Assembly (NCBI GenBank): GCA_017469605.1 | Contig: JAFUGB010000057.1 | Span: 1-16,931 of the forward strand | Reading direction: 5' to 3' | Origin: Clostridia bacterium | GTDB taxonomy: Bacteria > Bacillota > Clostridia > Christensenellales > Aristaeellaceae | Length of the DNA stretch: 16,931 bases | Part shown: positions 1 through 6,996 of the stretch, piece after piece | Position numbering within the stretch: position 1 is the stretch's first letter | How the letters are laid out: every line of letters begins with the position of its first letter | Notes under the pieces: generated by a model | What the model was told of the DNA's origin: nothing | The model's database searches: none | What the model saw: the letters and a program-made list of their open reading frames with translations, nothing else | Program-made: the position numbers and the translations under genes

Positions 1-29
1 AAAATAAGTTTACTTATTTTTCGGTCTGT

Positions 30-226
30 CCAGCGGGTTTTCGCTGTGCGCTTTGCGCACAGCATGCACGGCTTTGCCGTGCTGCCCGGAAGCGGTGGCA
101 GGCGTCCTTGCTTCTCTTTGCCGCAGTTGCTTTTACGGCGATAAACGCAGCCCTTTCTGGTTCTCTTTCGGGCTCCGAAAGAGAACGCCCGCGTTCGCAT
201 CTCTTCCCTGTCAATTTTGTGTTTTC
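30..226 (+). repeat. Hairpin-rich structured intergenic element, copy E1
   Basis: This stretch has no credible gene. It carries perfect stems with 3-nt loops: 9 bp at 43-51/55-63 (loop TTT), 7 bp at 66-72/76-82 (loop TTT) and 12 bp at 160-171/175-186 (loop GCT). Positions 55-96 match 15033-15074 (copy E2): an identical GCGCACAG, a 3-nt spacer, a 17-nt stem-loop with changed but fully paired arms, then TGCCCGGAAGCGGT with one difference from E2. The tail at about 201-226 (TTCCCT ... GTTTTCAGATG) also resembles the E2 tail. The middle part differs between copies. A dispersed structured repeat is inferred; the element family is not recognised and the boundaries are approximate. Positions 227-318, between E1 and the LysM gene, show nothing recognisable. 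Confidence 0.55.
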
Positions 227-318
227 AGATGGATTGTTTTCATCAGGTTTTCGTATTGACAGCCTTTTTGCGGATATTCGCGGAACGTGAAATTCCCGTT
301 AGGGTTCATTCGGCGGCG

Positions 319-879
319 TTACTGGGGCAGCTTTACCGTGGTGCCCTGGACAAAATCGTCCGGGGCCAGGCAGGGATTGGCCCGGAGCAGCTGGCCAACC
401 GACAGGCGGTAGCGGCTGGCCAGGGATTCCAGCGTATCCCCGGCGGCCATGACAACGCTGCCGGGCAGGGCGCAGGGCAGGTTCACATTGGGCACGCATA
501 CGGTGTCGCCGGCCTGGAGATTTTCAAAATCCAGGGTGGGGTTGGCGGCTTCCAGGGTATGCAGGCTCTTGTTATGCTGGATCTGGATATCGGCAGCGGT
601 CTCATTGGCCTGCACCACATGCTGGCGGTTGGCCGGGCAGGTGGAAGGCGTTTCAGGGGTGGGCGTTTCGGGCGCCTGTGGCGAGCCTTCGGCGCAGGAA
701 GGGATACACAGCACGTCGCCCACCATGAGCCGGGAAGGATGAATATCGGCGTTGGCGTTCATCAGGTCACGGAGGGGCACGCCCAAACGGCGGGCGATCA
801 GGTAAAAGCTGTCGCCGCGCTTGACGGTATAGGTATAGGCGCAGGCGGGCTGCCGGGCGGCGGATGTAATCTCAGACAT
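319..879 (-). CDS. Triple LysM-domain protein
   Basis: The 186-residue product has three LysM modules, at about residues 17-60, 87-130 and 141-185, each with the YTVKRGDSFYLIA-type start or a degenerate form of it. A Pro/Thr-rich linker lies at about 61-85, and there are several cysteines. LysM domains bind N-acetylglucosamine-containing glycans such as peptidoglycan. There is no signal peptide or membrane segment, so the protein is either retained in the mother cell (LysM proteins of spore coat and cortex assembly are often like this) or released by lysis. The start is supported by GGAGGTG seven bases upstream. It follows degV on the same strand after 66 nt and may be cotranscribed. The spore role is inference; the domain call is firm. 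Confidence 0.85.
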   Translation of the reverse strand: MSEITSAARQPACAYTYTVKRGDSFYLIARRLGVPLRDLMNANADIHPSRLMVGDVLCIPSCAEGSPQAPETPTPETPSTCPANRQHVVQANETAADIQIQHNKSLHTLEAANPTLDFENLQAGDTVCVPNVNLPCALPGSVVMAAGDTLESLASRYRLSVGQLLRANPCLAPDDFVQGTTVKLPQ

Positions 880-945
880 AAAAAGGCACCTCCCATAGGT
901 TGTATCGCTTTATCCTATGCGGAGGCGCGTTTTGTTGTGCGTAAA

Positions 946-1848
946 TTATTTTTCACCCACAAAATCGGTGCGGTCCTTGCCGTAGAAGAACAGCGCCACT
1001 GTGCCCGGGCCGGTGTGGGAGGCGATGATCGTGCCAATATCGTTGATCATGATTTCCTGTACCTTGGGGCACTGCGCTTTGATCAGGTCGCGCAGCCGCT
1101 CGGCCGTTTCCAGGGCGTTGCTGTGGCTGATGAAGCACTTGCCGGTATAATCCTTGCCGTCCTGGGCGCGTTCCAGCATGACCCGGGCGGTCTCCTTCAC
1201 GGCGCTTCCCTTGCCGCGCACCTTATCGTAGGCGATGATTTTGCCCTCCACGTTCAGGTGCATGATGGGGCAGATGCCAAGCAGCGTGCCCAGCATGGCG
1301 GCAGGCCCGCTGACGCGGCCGTTGCGGCGCAGGTGGGTAAGATCGGTGCTGAAAAACTGATGATTGATTTTCAGCTTGTTGCTTTCGGCCCATTGATAGG
1401 CTTCCTCCAGGGAGCAGCCGGCGTCGCGCATATCGGCAATATAATCCACCAGCAAGCCATGGCCGCTGGAACCCGCCAGGCTGTCCACCACCCGGATGGT
1501 GCGGTGCGGATATTTGGGGGCCACGGCCTCCATGGCGGCCTTGGCGTTCAGCGCGCTGCCCGAGAGCCCCGAGCCAAAGGCGATCTGCAGCACGTCGCCC
1601 TTTTGCAGCAGGCCGTCAAAAAAGTCGATATAGCTTTCGGTGTTCACCTGGGAGGTATGGGGCAGCTTGCCCTCGGCCAGCATGCCGTAAAAACGGGGCA
1701 GCGCTGCCGGATCGCGCAGCATGTCATCCACGTATTCCTTGCCGTCCACCACATAGGTGTAAAAGATCACCGGGATATGGCGGCTTTCGCAGTAGCTGTA
1801 GGGCAGATCCACCGTGGATCCGCAGCTTAAAATAAATTGTTCGCTCAT
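946..1848 (-). CDS. DegV family fatty-acid-binding protein
   Basis: This 300-residue protein matches the DegV family (usually about 280-300 residues), which binds a fatty acid and, in FakB members, presents it to the kinase FakA for phospholipid synthesis. Visible family features are the N-terminal CGSTVDLP, the PHTSQVN segment at 63-69, GSGLSGS at 92-98, and RRNGRVSG at 174-181. The start chosen is the ATG at 1846-1848, with AGGAG nine bases upstream. An upstream in-frame start at 1959 would bury the start inside nrdR and is rejected. It starts 4 nt after the nrdR stop, so the two are very probably cotranscribed. No fakA partner is seen in the window, and the bound lipid cannot be read from sequence. 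Confidence 0.9.
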   Translation of the reverse strand: MSEQFILSCGSTVDLPYSYCESRHIPVIFYTYVVDGKEYVDDMLRDPAALPRFYGMLAEGKLPHTSQVNTESYIDFFDGLLQKGDVLQIAFGSGLSGSALNAKAAMEAVAPKYPHRTIRVVDSLAGSSGHGLLVDYIADMRDAGCSLEEAYQWAESNKLKINHQFFSTDLTHLRRNGRVSGPAAMLGTLLGICPIMHLNVEGKIIAYDKVRGKGSAVKETARVMLERAQDGKDYTGKCFISHSNALETAERLRDLIKAQCPKVQEIMINDIGTIIASHTGPGTVALFFYGKDRTDFVGEK

Positions 1849-1852
1849 GGGT

Positions 1853-2329
1853 TCATTCTCCTTTTGCGCCGTGTCCGGCCTCGTCCAGCATATGGCTGAG
1901 CTCGCGCATGAAGGTGGGAATATCGGTGAACTGGCGGTATACCGAGGCGAAGCGCACATAGGCCACCTCGTCCAGCTGGCGCAGGGACTGCATTACCATT
2001 TCACCGATCTGCTTGGTGGTGATTTCCTCCTGTAGGCTGTTGTATGCCATCTGCTCCACCGCGCCCACAATGCGCTCGATATCCGCCGCGGTGACGGGCC
2101 GCTTATGGCATGCCTGAATGATGCCGTTGCGGATCTTCTGGGCGTCAAACAGCTCCCGGGTGTTATCCTTTTTGATCACCAGCAGCTGGGGCATTTCCAC
2201 CTTTTCATAGGTGGTGAACCGGCGTCCGCAGTTGGTGCACTCGCGGCGGCGGCGGATGCTGGCGCCCTCCTCGGTGGGCCGGGAGTCCACCACCCGGCTG
2301 TCAGGACAGTTGCAGAATTGGCATTTCAT
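1853..2329 (-). CDS. nrdR: Transcriptional repressor NrdR
   Basis: NrdR is the zinc-finger/ATP-cone repressor of ribonucleotide reductase genes. The 158-residue product begins with MKCQFC and has a four-cysteine zinc ribbon (C3, C6, C31, C34) separated by the conserved DSRPTEEGASIRRRREC stretch. The ATP-cone domain spans about residues 49-139 and senses ATP/dATP. The start is the ATG at 2327-2329, preceded by AAGGAG; an in-frame start 33 nt upstream has no ribosome binding site. It is the first gene of an nrdR-degV unit read from a strong sigma-A-like promoter at 2368-2396. No nrd operon is present here, and no clear NrdR box is visible in the upstream region. Confidence 0.97.
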   Translation of the reverse strand: MKCQFCNCPDSRVVDSRPTEEGASIRRRRECTNCGRRFTTYEKVEMPQLLVIKKDNTRELFDAQKIRNGIIQACHKRPVTAADIERIVGAVEQMAYNSLQEEITTKQIGEMVMQSLRQLDEVAYVRFASVYRQFTDIPTFMRELSHMLDEAGHGAKGE

Positions 2330-2367
2330 TCGGAACCCGCTCCTTTGCACAATCAGATGCATTCATT

Positions 2368-2396
2368 ATTATAATGCAAATTCAGTTTTTTGTAAA
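2368..2396 (-). promoter_or_regulatory. Sigma-A-type promoter of nrdR-degV
   Basis: On the minus strand, TTTACA (2391-2396) and TATAAT (2368-2373) are separated by exactly 17 bases, and the nrdR start lies about 40 nt downstream. The -10 matches consensus fully and the -35 matches four of six. This is read from sequence only; transcription is inferred. Confidence 0.75.
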
Positions 2397-2482
2397 CGGG
2401 ATACAGCGCGATGTTCGCTGTGCGATATAGCTTGCGGTTTTTCTCAGACTAAACGCCGCTGCTTTTTTCTTCTCAGGATAAC

Positions 2483-2569
2483 TGCAACTGTAAATACTAC
2501 TGTTGCATTTACTTTGAGAATTGACCAAAGCGAAACCATCCGATTGAGAACTGCAATTTTTCATTGCAG
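2483..2569. promoter_or_regulatory. Two TGCAA/TTGCA dyads, candidate operator
   Basis: Between divergent nrdR and the HTH gene lie two inverted repeats sharing the half-site TGCAA. Dyad 1 has 10-bp arms at 2483-2492 and 2498-2507 with one mismatch. Dyad 2 has 7-bp arms CTGCAAT/ATTGCAG at 2551-2557 and 2563-2569, overlapping the proposed -35 of the HTH gene. Small regulators in restriction loci often bind such sites near their own promoter, so these are candidate autoregulatory operators. Dyad 2 could also be a plain hairpin. The rest of 2400-2640 holds no gene. Confidence 0.4.
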
Positions 2570-2593
2570 CCTAACAAGGAAATATGTTATACT
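2564..2593 (+). promoter_or_regulatory. Promoter candidate for restriction island
   Basis: TTGCAG (2564-2569) and TATACT (2588-2593) are separated by 18 bases, 47 nt ahead of the HTH gene start. The -35 lies in the right arm of the TGCAA/TTGCA dyad, which would fit repression by a protein bound there. This is inferred from motif and position only. Confidence 0.5.
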
Positions 2594-2640
2594 GTTTTTG
2601 TCGCAATCATACGGTATTTCAAATATGGAGGAGCAACACA

Positions 2641-2850
2641 ATGGCTGTATCCTACAATAAATTATGGAAACTTCTCATCGACAAAGGCATGAGCAAAACG
2701 CAGCTTATCAAAGCCGCCAAGATCAGCACCAACGCCATGGCCAAGCTGGGCAAAAATGAGGATGTGCGTGTGGAAACGTTGGTCAAAATCTGTAGCACGC
2801 TTGGATGTACCATGGATGATATTATGGAGATCGTACAAGAGGAGAAGTGA
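2641..2850 (+). CDS. Small Cro/CI-type HTH regulator
   Basis: The 69-residue product is almost entirely one helix-turn-helix domain (YNKLWKLLIDKGMSKTQL ... ISTNAMAKLGKNEDVRVETL) of the compact Cro/CI (XRE) type. It is a DNA-binding regulator. The start is the ATG at 2641, eight bases after GGAGGAG; an in-frame start at 2584 has no such site and overlaps the likely promoter. It opens the restriction island, 33 nt before the GIY-YIG gene, which is the usual place for such a regulator in clostridial restriction loci. A role controlling methylase and nuclease expression, perhaps through the TGCAA dyads upstream, is inferred. Confidence 0.9.
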   Translation: MAVSYNKLWKLLIDKGMSKTQLIKAAKISTNAMAKLGKNEDVRVETLVKICSTLGCTMDDIMEIVQEEK

Positions 2851-2883
2851 GTAATTTCTGCATTCGTAACGGAGGTGCTTCTG

Positions 2884-3534
2884 ATGTCAAAAGGCGTTAT
2901 CTATATTCTGACCAATCCCTCTTTCCCGGATTACATCAAATCGGATATGCGAAGGATTTGGAACGGCGATTGCAGCAGCTAAACCGCAGCGAAACGATTC
3001 CCTTTGCTTTTCGTGCATACGCCGTGTATGAAGTCGAAAGCGCCCTGACTGATAAAGAGCTGCACAAACTGATTGATCGGCTGAATCCTGACCTGCGTTC
3101 CATTGAAACTTTTGACGGGCGTGAGCGCGTAAAAGAGTTCGATGTCAGCAGAGGATGCATATAGCTTGCTGGAAAGCATCGCCAAAATCAGCGGCACGCT
3201 GGATCGCCTGAAGCGTGTTCGTCCGGGAGGGCATGAGATCATCGACGAGCAAATTGCTGAAGAAGTCCGGGAAGAAGCCCGCCGCGGCCCCTTCCGGTTC
3301 AGCGAATGCGGTATTCCCTTTGGAACTGAAATCGTTTTTGTGGATGATGAGTCCGTCCGCCCCACGGTGATCGACGATCGTCATATCGAATACAACGGCG
3401 AAACCACATCGCTTTCTGCACTTGCGCAAAAGCTAAAAGGATTTACATATCACACACAGGGGCCGCTTTGGTTCATGTATAACGGAGAGAAACTATCTGA
3501 CCTTAGGAGAAGACTTGCTGTAGAAAACAGTTAA
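2884..3534 (+). pseudogene. GIY-YIG nuclease family protein, frameshifted twice
   Basis: Reading starts at the ATG at 2884, six bases after GGAGGTG, giving VIYILTN (the GIY half) and DYIK. The frame then breaks in the A-run at about 2938-2941, where one base is missing, and stops at 2982. The next frame continues the family sequence (IGYAKDLERRLQQLNRSETIPFAF..., the YIG half) to about 3140, where about five bases appear missing. The original frame resumes at 3141 and runs to the stop at 3532-3534 with the known C-terminal part (LYNGE-like end, RRRLAVENS). The two losses sum to six, so the ends are in register. The intact family is a GIY-YIG nuclease found beside restriction genes. The gene is either inactivated or carries sequencing errors; the homopolymer site makes error possible for the first break. 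Confidence 0.8.
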
Positions 3535-3565
3535 AGAAACTAAAGCACAAGAAGGAGATACACAT

Positions 3566-5416
3566 ATGTCACACTTGGACAGGGCTATTGCCGATGGCTA
3601 TGCATATATTACGGGCAATGAAGGAAAAGAATGGATTACATATGTCACATCTGACAATCACAAGGAAAAACTCAGCGATCCAGAAGAAAAGGTCCGGGCC
3701 GAATTCTGGGCAGAGCTAATTTATGCGTATGATTATCCGGCCAACCGAATCAAGATTGAAGTGACCATTCCGGATCGTGTGCCCACGGACAGAGCAGATA
3801 TTGTGATTTTCTCCGATGATGAATGCAAAAAACCTTATGCCGTCGTAGAGTGCAAAAAGGATGGCGTGACGGATGCCGAGTTTTTGCAGGCAATTGAACA
3901 AGGTGTTGGTAACGCTAACTGGATTAAACTCCGTGCCAGTTACGTTGTCGTCATTGCTGGTGCGACCAGGCGCGTACTTGATTTCTCCAATTCGGAGACA
4001 GGGATTTATGAGCGTGAAGAAAACATCATTGCCGATCTGCCCAAATCCTATGGGCAGCCTCAGGAATATCGTTTTTATAAGGGCGGCTTTTATCGGGACG
4101 ATAAAGGGGAGAAAAAGAATGCGCCTGATATTCAGCCCGTAGCGCGCGAAGATTTGATCGCTGCCATCAAAAAATGCCATAACACCTTATGGGGTGGCGG
4201 ACGTTTATCTCCGCCTACCGCATTTGGTGAACTATGCAAATTGATCTTTGTCAAAATCAGCGACGAGCAAAAGCCCCGGAAAAACGGTGAACCATATCAG
4301 TTCCAGATCAAAACCCACGAGCCCTCTTCAAAGCTGGCAGAACGCATCAACGCGCTGTATAACGAACAGAAAGAAAAAGACCCGGAGGTGTTTACGGAAT
4401 CCATCAAGGTGGATGACCGGGTGCTTCGCACTGTGGTTTCCCACTTGGAAGCCATCAACCTGAACAAAACCGATCTGGACGTAAAAGGCGTTGCCTTTGA
4501 GCAATTCATGGACGGCTTTTTCAAGGGAGATTTCGGTCAATACTTTACGCCCCGTCCAATTATCGAATTCGCCGTAAAAATGATGAAGCCCGAGCACGAT
4601 TGGGATGTGCTTGACCCCGCCTGCGGCTCCGGCGGTTTCTTGTTGCACGCCTTGGATTATATGAGAACGCAGGCCAAGGAATTCTATGACAGAGAAACCC
4701 AGCCCGTGGAATATTTCAATTATTGGCACGACTTTGCCGCAAAGCACCTCTATGGTATTGAAATAAACGATGAGATTGCCCGCGTAGCGAAAATGAATAT
4801 GATTGTGCATGATGACGGGCATACAAATGTCATCAGCTTCGATGCACTGGACAGCATCGATAAAATGCACGATCATAATCGCGGCTTCGCCAAAAACAAA
4901 TTTGATTTGATCCTGACCAATCCGCCTTTTGGTTCCACCATCAATAAAGCAGAAAAGCCTTATTTGTCCTCTTATGAGCTGGGGAAAGTAAAAGACGCAA
5001 AAGGAAAAGAAAAGGACCGTCCCCGGCAAAGTTCAGAAGTTCTGTTTATCGAACGAGTTTGGGAATTCTTGAAGCCTGAATCTGGAAAGGCTGCCATTGT
5101 GTTGCCGGACGGTGTGCTGACCAACAGTTCTTCCCAGTACGTCAGGGATTTCATCCTGGAAAAATTCCAGCTCCTGGCGGTGATCAGCTTGCCGCAGCAC
5201 GCCTTTGCTCACTTTGGTGCCGGCGTCAAAGCATCCATTATCTTCGTGCGGAAGCGGAACACTACAGAAACGCCCGATGAGAATGAAGCCATTTTCATGG
5301 CCGCGCCGGAGCTGATCGGCTACGACGCCACAGGCCGTAAAACAGAATCTCAGTTGGATGAAATCATAGCACAATATGAAGCCTTCCAGAAAGATCCGAC
5401 ACCTTTTTTCGTATGA
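3566..5416 (+). CDS. hsdM: Restriction-modification subunit M with N-terminal nuclease domain
   Basis: The 616-residue protein joins two parts. The N-terminal region, about 40-145, looks like the Type I R-subunit N-terminal (HSDR_N) nuclease fold of the PD-(D/E)xK class, with D78 in RADIVIF and E95-x-K97 in AVVECKK. Residues about 195-560 are the HsdM helical bundle plus the N6-adenine methyltransferase, with motif I DPACGSGGF (350-358) and motif IV NPPF (452-455). It should transfer methyl from S-adenosylmethionine to adenine when bound to HsdS, and may also cut DNA. The ATG at 3566 follows AAGGAG closely. It overlaps hsdS by 4 nt (ATGA), implying translational coupling. No helicase/translocase motifs occur in it or elsewhere in the window. 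Methylase identity is firm; nuclease activity is inferred. Confidence 0.93.
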   Translation: MSHLDRAIADGYAYITGNEGKEWITYVTSDNHKEKLSDPEEKVRAEFWAELIYAYDYPANRIKIEVTIPDRVPTDRADIVIFSDDECKKPYAVVECKKDGVTDAEFLQAIEQGVGNANWIKLRASYVVVIAGATRRVLDFSNSETGIYEREENIIADLPKSYGQPQEYRFYKGGFYRDDKGEKKNAPDIQPVAREDLIAAIKKCHNTLWGGGRLSPPTAFGELCKLIFVKISDEQKPRKNGEPYQFQIKTHEPSSKLAERINALYNEQKEKDPEVFTESIKVDDRVLRTVVSHLEAINLNKTDLDVKGVAFEQFMDGFFKGDFGQYFTPRPIIEFAVKMMKPEHDWDVLDPACGSGGFLLHALDYMRTQAKEFYDRETQPVEYFNYWHDFAAKHLYGIEINDEIARVAKMNMIVHDDGHTNVISFDALDSIDKMHDHNRGFAKNKFDLILTNPPFGSTINKAEKPYLSSYELGKVKDAKGKEKDRPRQSSEVLFIERVWEFLKPESGKAAIVLPDGVLTNSSSQYVRDFILEKFQLLAVISLPQHAFAHFGAGVKASIIFVRKRNTTETPDENEAIFMAAPELIGYDATGRKTESQLDEIIAQYEAFQKDPTPFFV

Positions 5417-6828
5417 CCCCCGACGCAAATGACCTCTGTGTCTTTGCTATCAAGCGGGGGGATATAGAAAAACGATTGGACATCAATTATAATCTGCCAC
5501 AGTACGCGCATCTCATTTCAGCACTTCGTACGAAGTTTGGCAATAATCTTAAGCGTATTGGTGATATTTCTGATGTGATATGCGGCCCATTCGGAAGCGC
5601 TATCAAAACCAGCGATTATCAAGAAAGCGGTATTCCGTTAATTAGAATTGCCAATATATCCAAAGATGGATATATGGATTATTCGGATATAATTTATATT
5701 TCAGAGGAACTTGGCAATTCTCTTTCGAGAACGCAGGTTTCCAAAGGAGACATTGTTATTTCGCAAAGAGGGTCATTGGGACAGTGTGCCGTAGTTGATG
5801 ACACATTTCCCGTACAGAATATTTCCGCAAACATTATAGCTGTTAAGAATATAAAAAAAGTTTCTGCTCAATTCATCCATGATTATCTGTTATCTACGAT
5901 CGGTCATAAACTCCTTGAACGAAGTACAAGTGGGCAAGTGCAGCAAAAGATTACAACACAAGATATCGCTGATATTTTGATACCTATTGGAGACGATGAA
6001 AACAAGCTTTCATGCGTTATATCACGAGCCAATGAAAGAAAGAGAAACGAGTATAAAAGAGCAGAAAATATAGTAATAGATTCAAGAAAAGATGTGTTGA
6101 AGCAACTTGGTTTAGCTTTCCCAGATTATAAACCTGCTTTGTATTCATATATCAGATTAAAGAACCTTCTTGAATTTGGGATCGTTTGTAATACCCATAG
6201 TTCATTTATGAACAAGATGCTTTATATAATGCGCATAAATGCTTTATATGCAGGTTGCTTGGAAGATTATGTAGAAGTAAATCCACCAACCCCAAACAAT
6301 CGACTAGATGATAATACTATGGTAAGCTTTGTGCCCATGGCATCGGTTGAAGAAAGAAATAATGTCGTCCATTATGAAGAAAAAAGATATTTTGAAGTTA
6401 AAAACGGGTTTACCGCTTTTAAAAAAGGTGATCTGCTATGGGCAAAAATTACACCATGCATGCAAAATGGAAAAGCCTTTTGTTCAGATGAGATGCCAAC
6501 CGATTTCGGATTTGGATCAACAGAGTTTCATGTGCTAAGGAAAAAGAACGATAAAATTCATATTCCTTTTTTGTGGGTCTTGCTTACTGACAGTTCTATT
6601 TTGGAATCCGCACAAGGGATGTTTAGCGGGTCTGCTGGGCAACAACGTGTATCAGATGCTTTCTTGAAGAAGCTACCAATTGTTTTGCCACCGCTTGAGG
6701 TTCAAATAATGCTTGCAGATAAGGTTTTTTCAGCATTAAAAGAGGCAAGGGCTAAAGTGCAATTAGCGGATTCTGAATGGGCTGATACAAAAGCACAGTT
6801 TGAAAAAGAATTACTGGGAGAAACCTAA
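5413..6828 (+). CDS. hsdS: Restriction-modification specificity subunit S
   Basis: The 471-residue protein has the usual two-half HsdS plan. The first target recognition domain is at about 46-195 (KRIGDISDVICGPFGSAIK opens it) and is followed by a helical spacer at about 200-235. The second target recognition domain is at about 281-428 (DYVEV ... LLWAKITPCMQNGKAF ... SGSAGQQRVSDAFLKKLPI) and is followed by a terminal helix at about 430-470. HsdS reads the bipartite DNA target for the methyltransferase. It starts inside the last codons of hsdM. The sequence is visibly more AT-rich than hsdM and the genes on either side, especially from about 5500, as is common where recognition domains are exchanged between strains. 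The target sequence cannot be predicted from reading. Confidence 0.93.
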   Translation: MTPDANDLCVFAIKRGDIEKRLDINYNLPQYAHLISALRTKFGNNLKRIGDISDVICGPFGSAIKTSDYQESGIPLIRIANISKDGYMDYSDIIYISEELGNSLSRTQVSKGDIVISQRGSLGQCAVVDDTFPVQNISANIIAVKNIKKVSAQFIHDYLLSTIGHKLLERSTSGQVQQKITTQDIADILIPIGDDENKLSCVISRANERKRNEYKRAENIVIDSRKDVLKQLGLAFPDYKPALYSYIRLKNLLEFGIVCNTHSSFMNKMLYIMRINALYAGCLEDYVEVNPPTPNNRLDDNTMVSFVPMASVEERNNVVHYEEKRYFEVKNGFTAFKKGDLLWAKITPCMQNGKAFCSDEMPTDFGFGSTEFHVLRKKNDKIHIPFLWVLLTDSSILESAQGMFSGSAGQQRVSDAFLKKLPIVLPPLEVQIMLADKVFSALKEARAKVQLADSEWADTKAQFEKELLGET

Positions 6829-6996
6829 TGTGAGAAAAGATATCAAAGAAAAAGAAATGACGAGCACGCAGCGTTTCCTGTTGTCATGTTAAACGTGCCA
6901 AGCAATAAGTCATTTAATAGATAAAACATAGTGATTCATCACCCTCCCTTCTAAATATCGTTTCTATTAGTCTCGACAAGTGAATGGTGAATAAAA
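6829..6996. other. AT-rich spacer between hsdS and rhuM
   Basis: This 168-nt gap holds a possible 20-codon frame starting at GTG 6831 and ending before 6895. I do not recognise it, and it may be a remnant left by recombination. No strong promoter or terminator is seen. Confidence 0.3.

Noticed and set aside
14..214. Minus-strand 66-codon frame in E1, with a similar frame in E2 at 14917-15186
   Set aside because: The resemblance follows from the shared DNA. The changes preserve stem pairing rather than protein sequence, and no ribosome binding site is seen.
217..1830. Long plus-strand open frame (537 codons) over the LysM and degV genes
   Set aside because: It is antisense to two recognisable genes with good ribosome binding sites, and its product is low-complexity Gly/Ala/His-rich with no domain.
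3549..3568. Ribosome binding region of hsdM almost identical to the T7 gene 10 leader used in expression vectors
   Set aside because: Vector contamination was considered, but the match is limited to the Shine-Dalgarno stretch and the flanking DNA is continuous native sequence, so this is chance similarity of strong binding sites.
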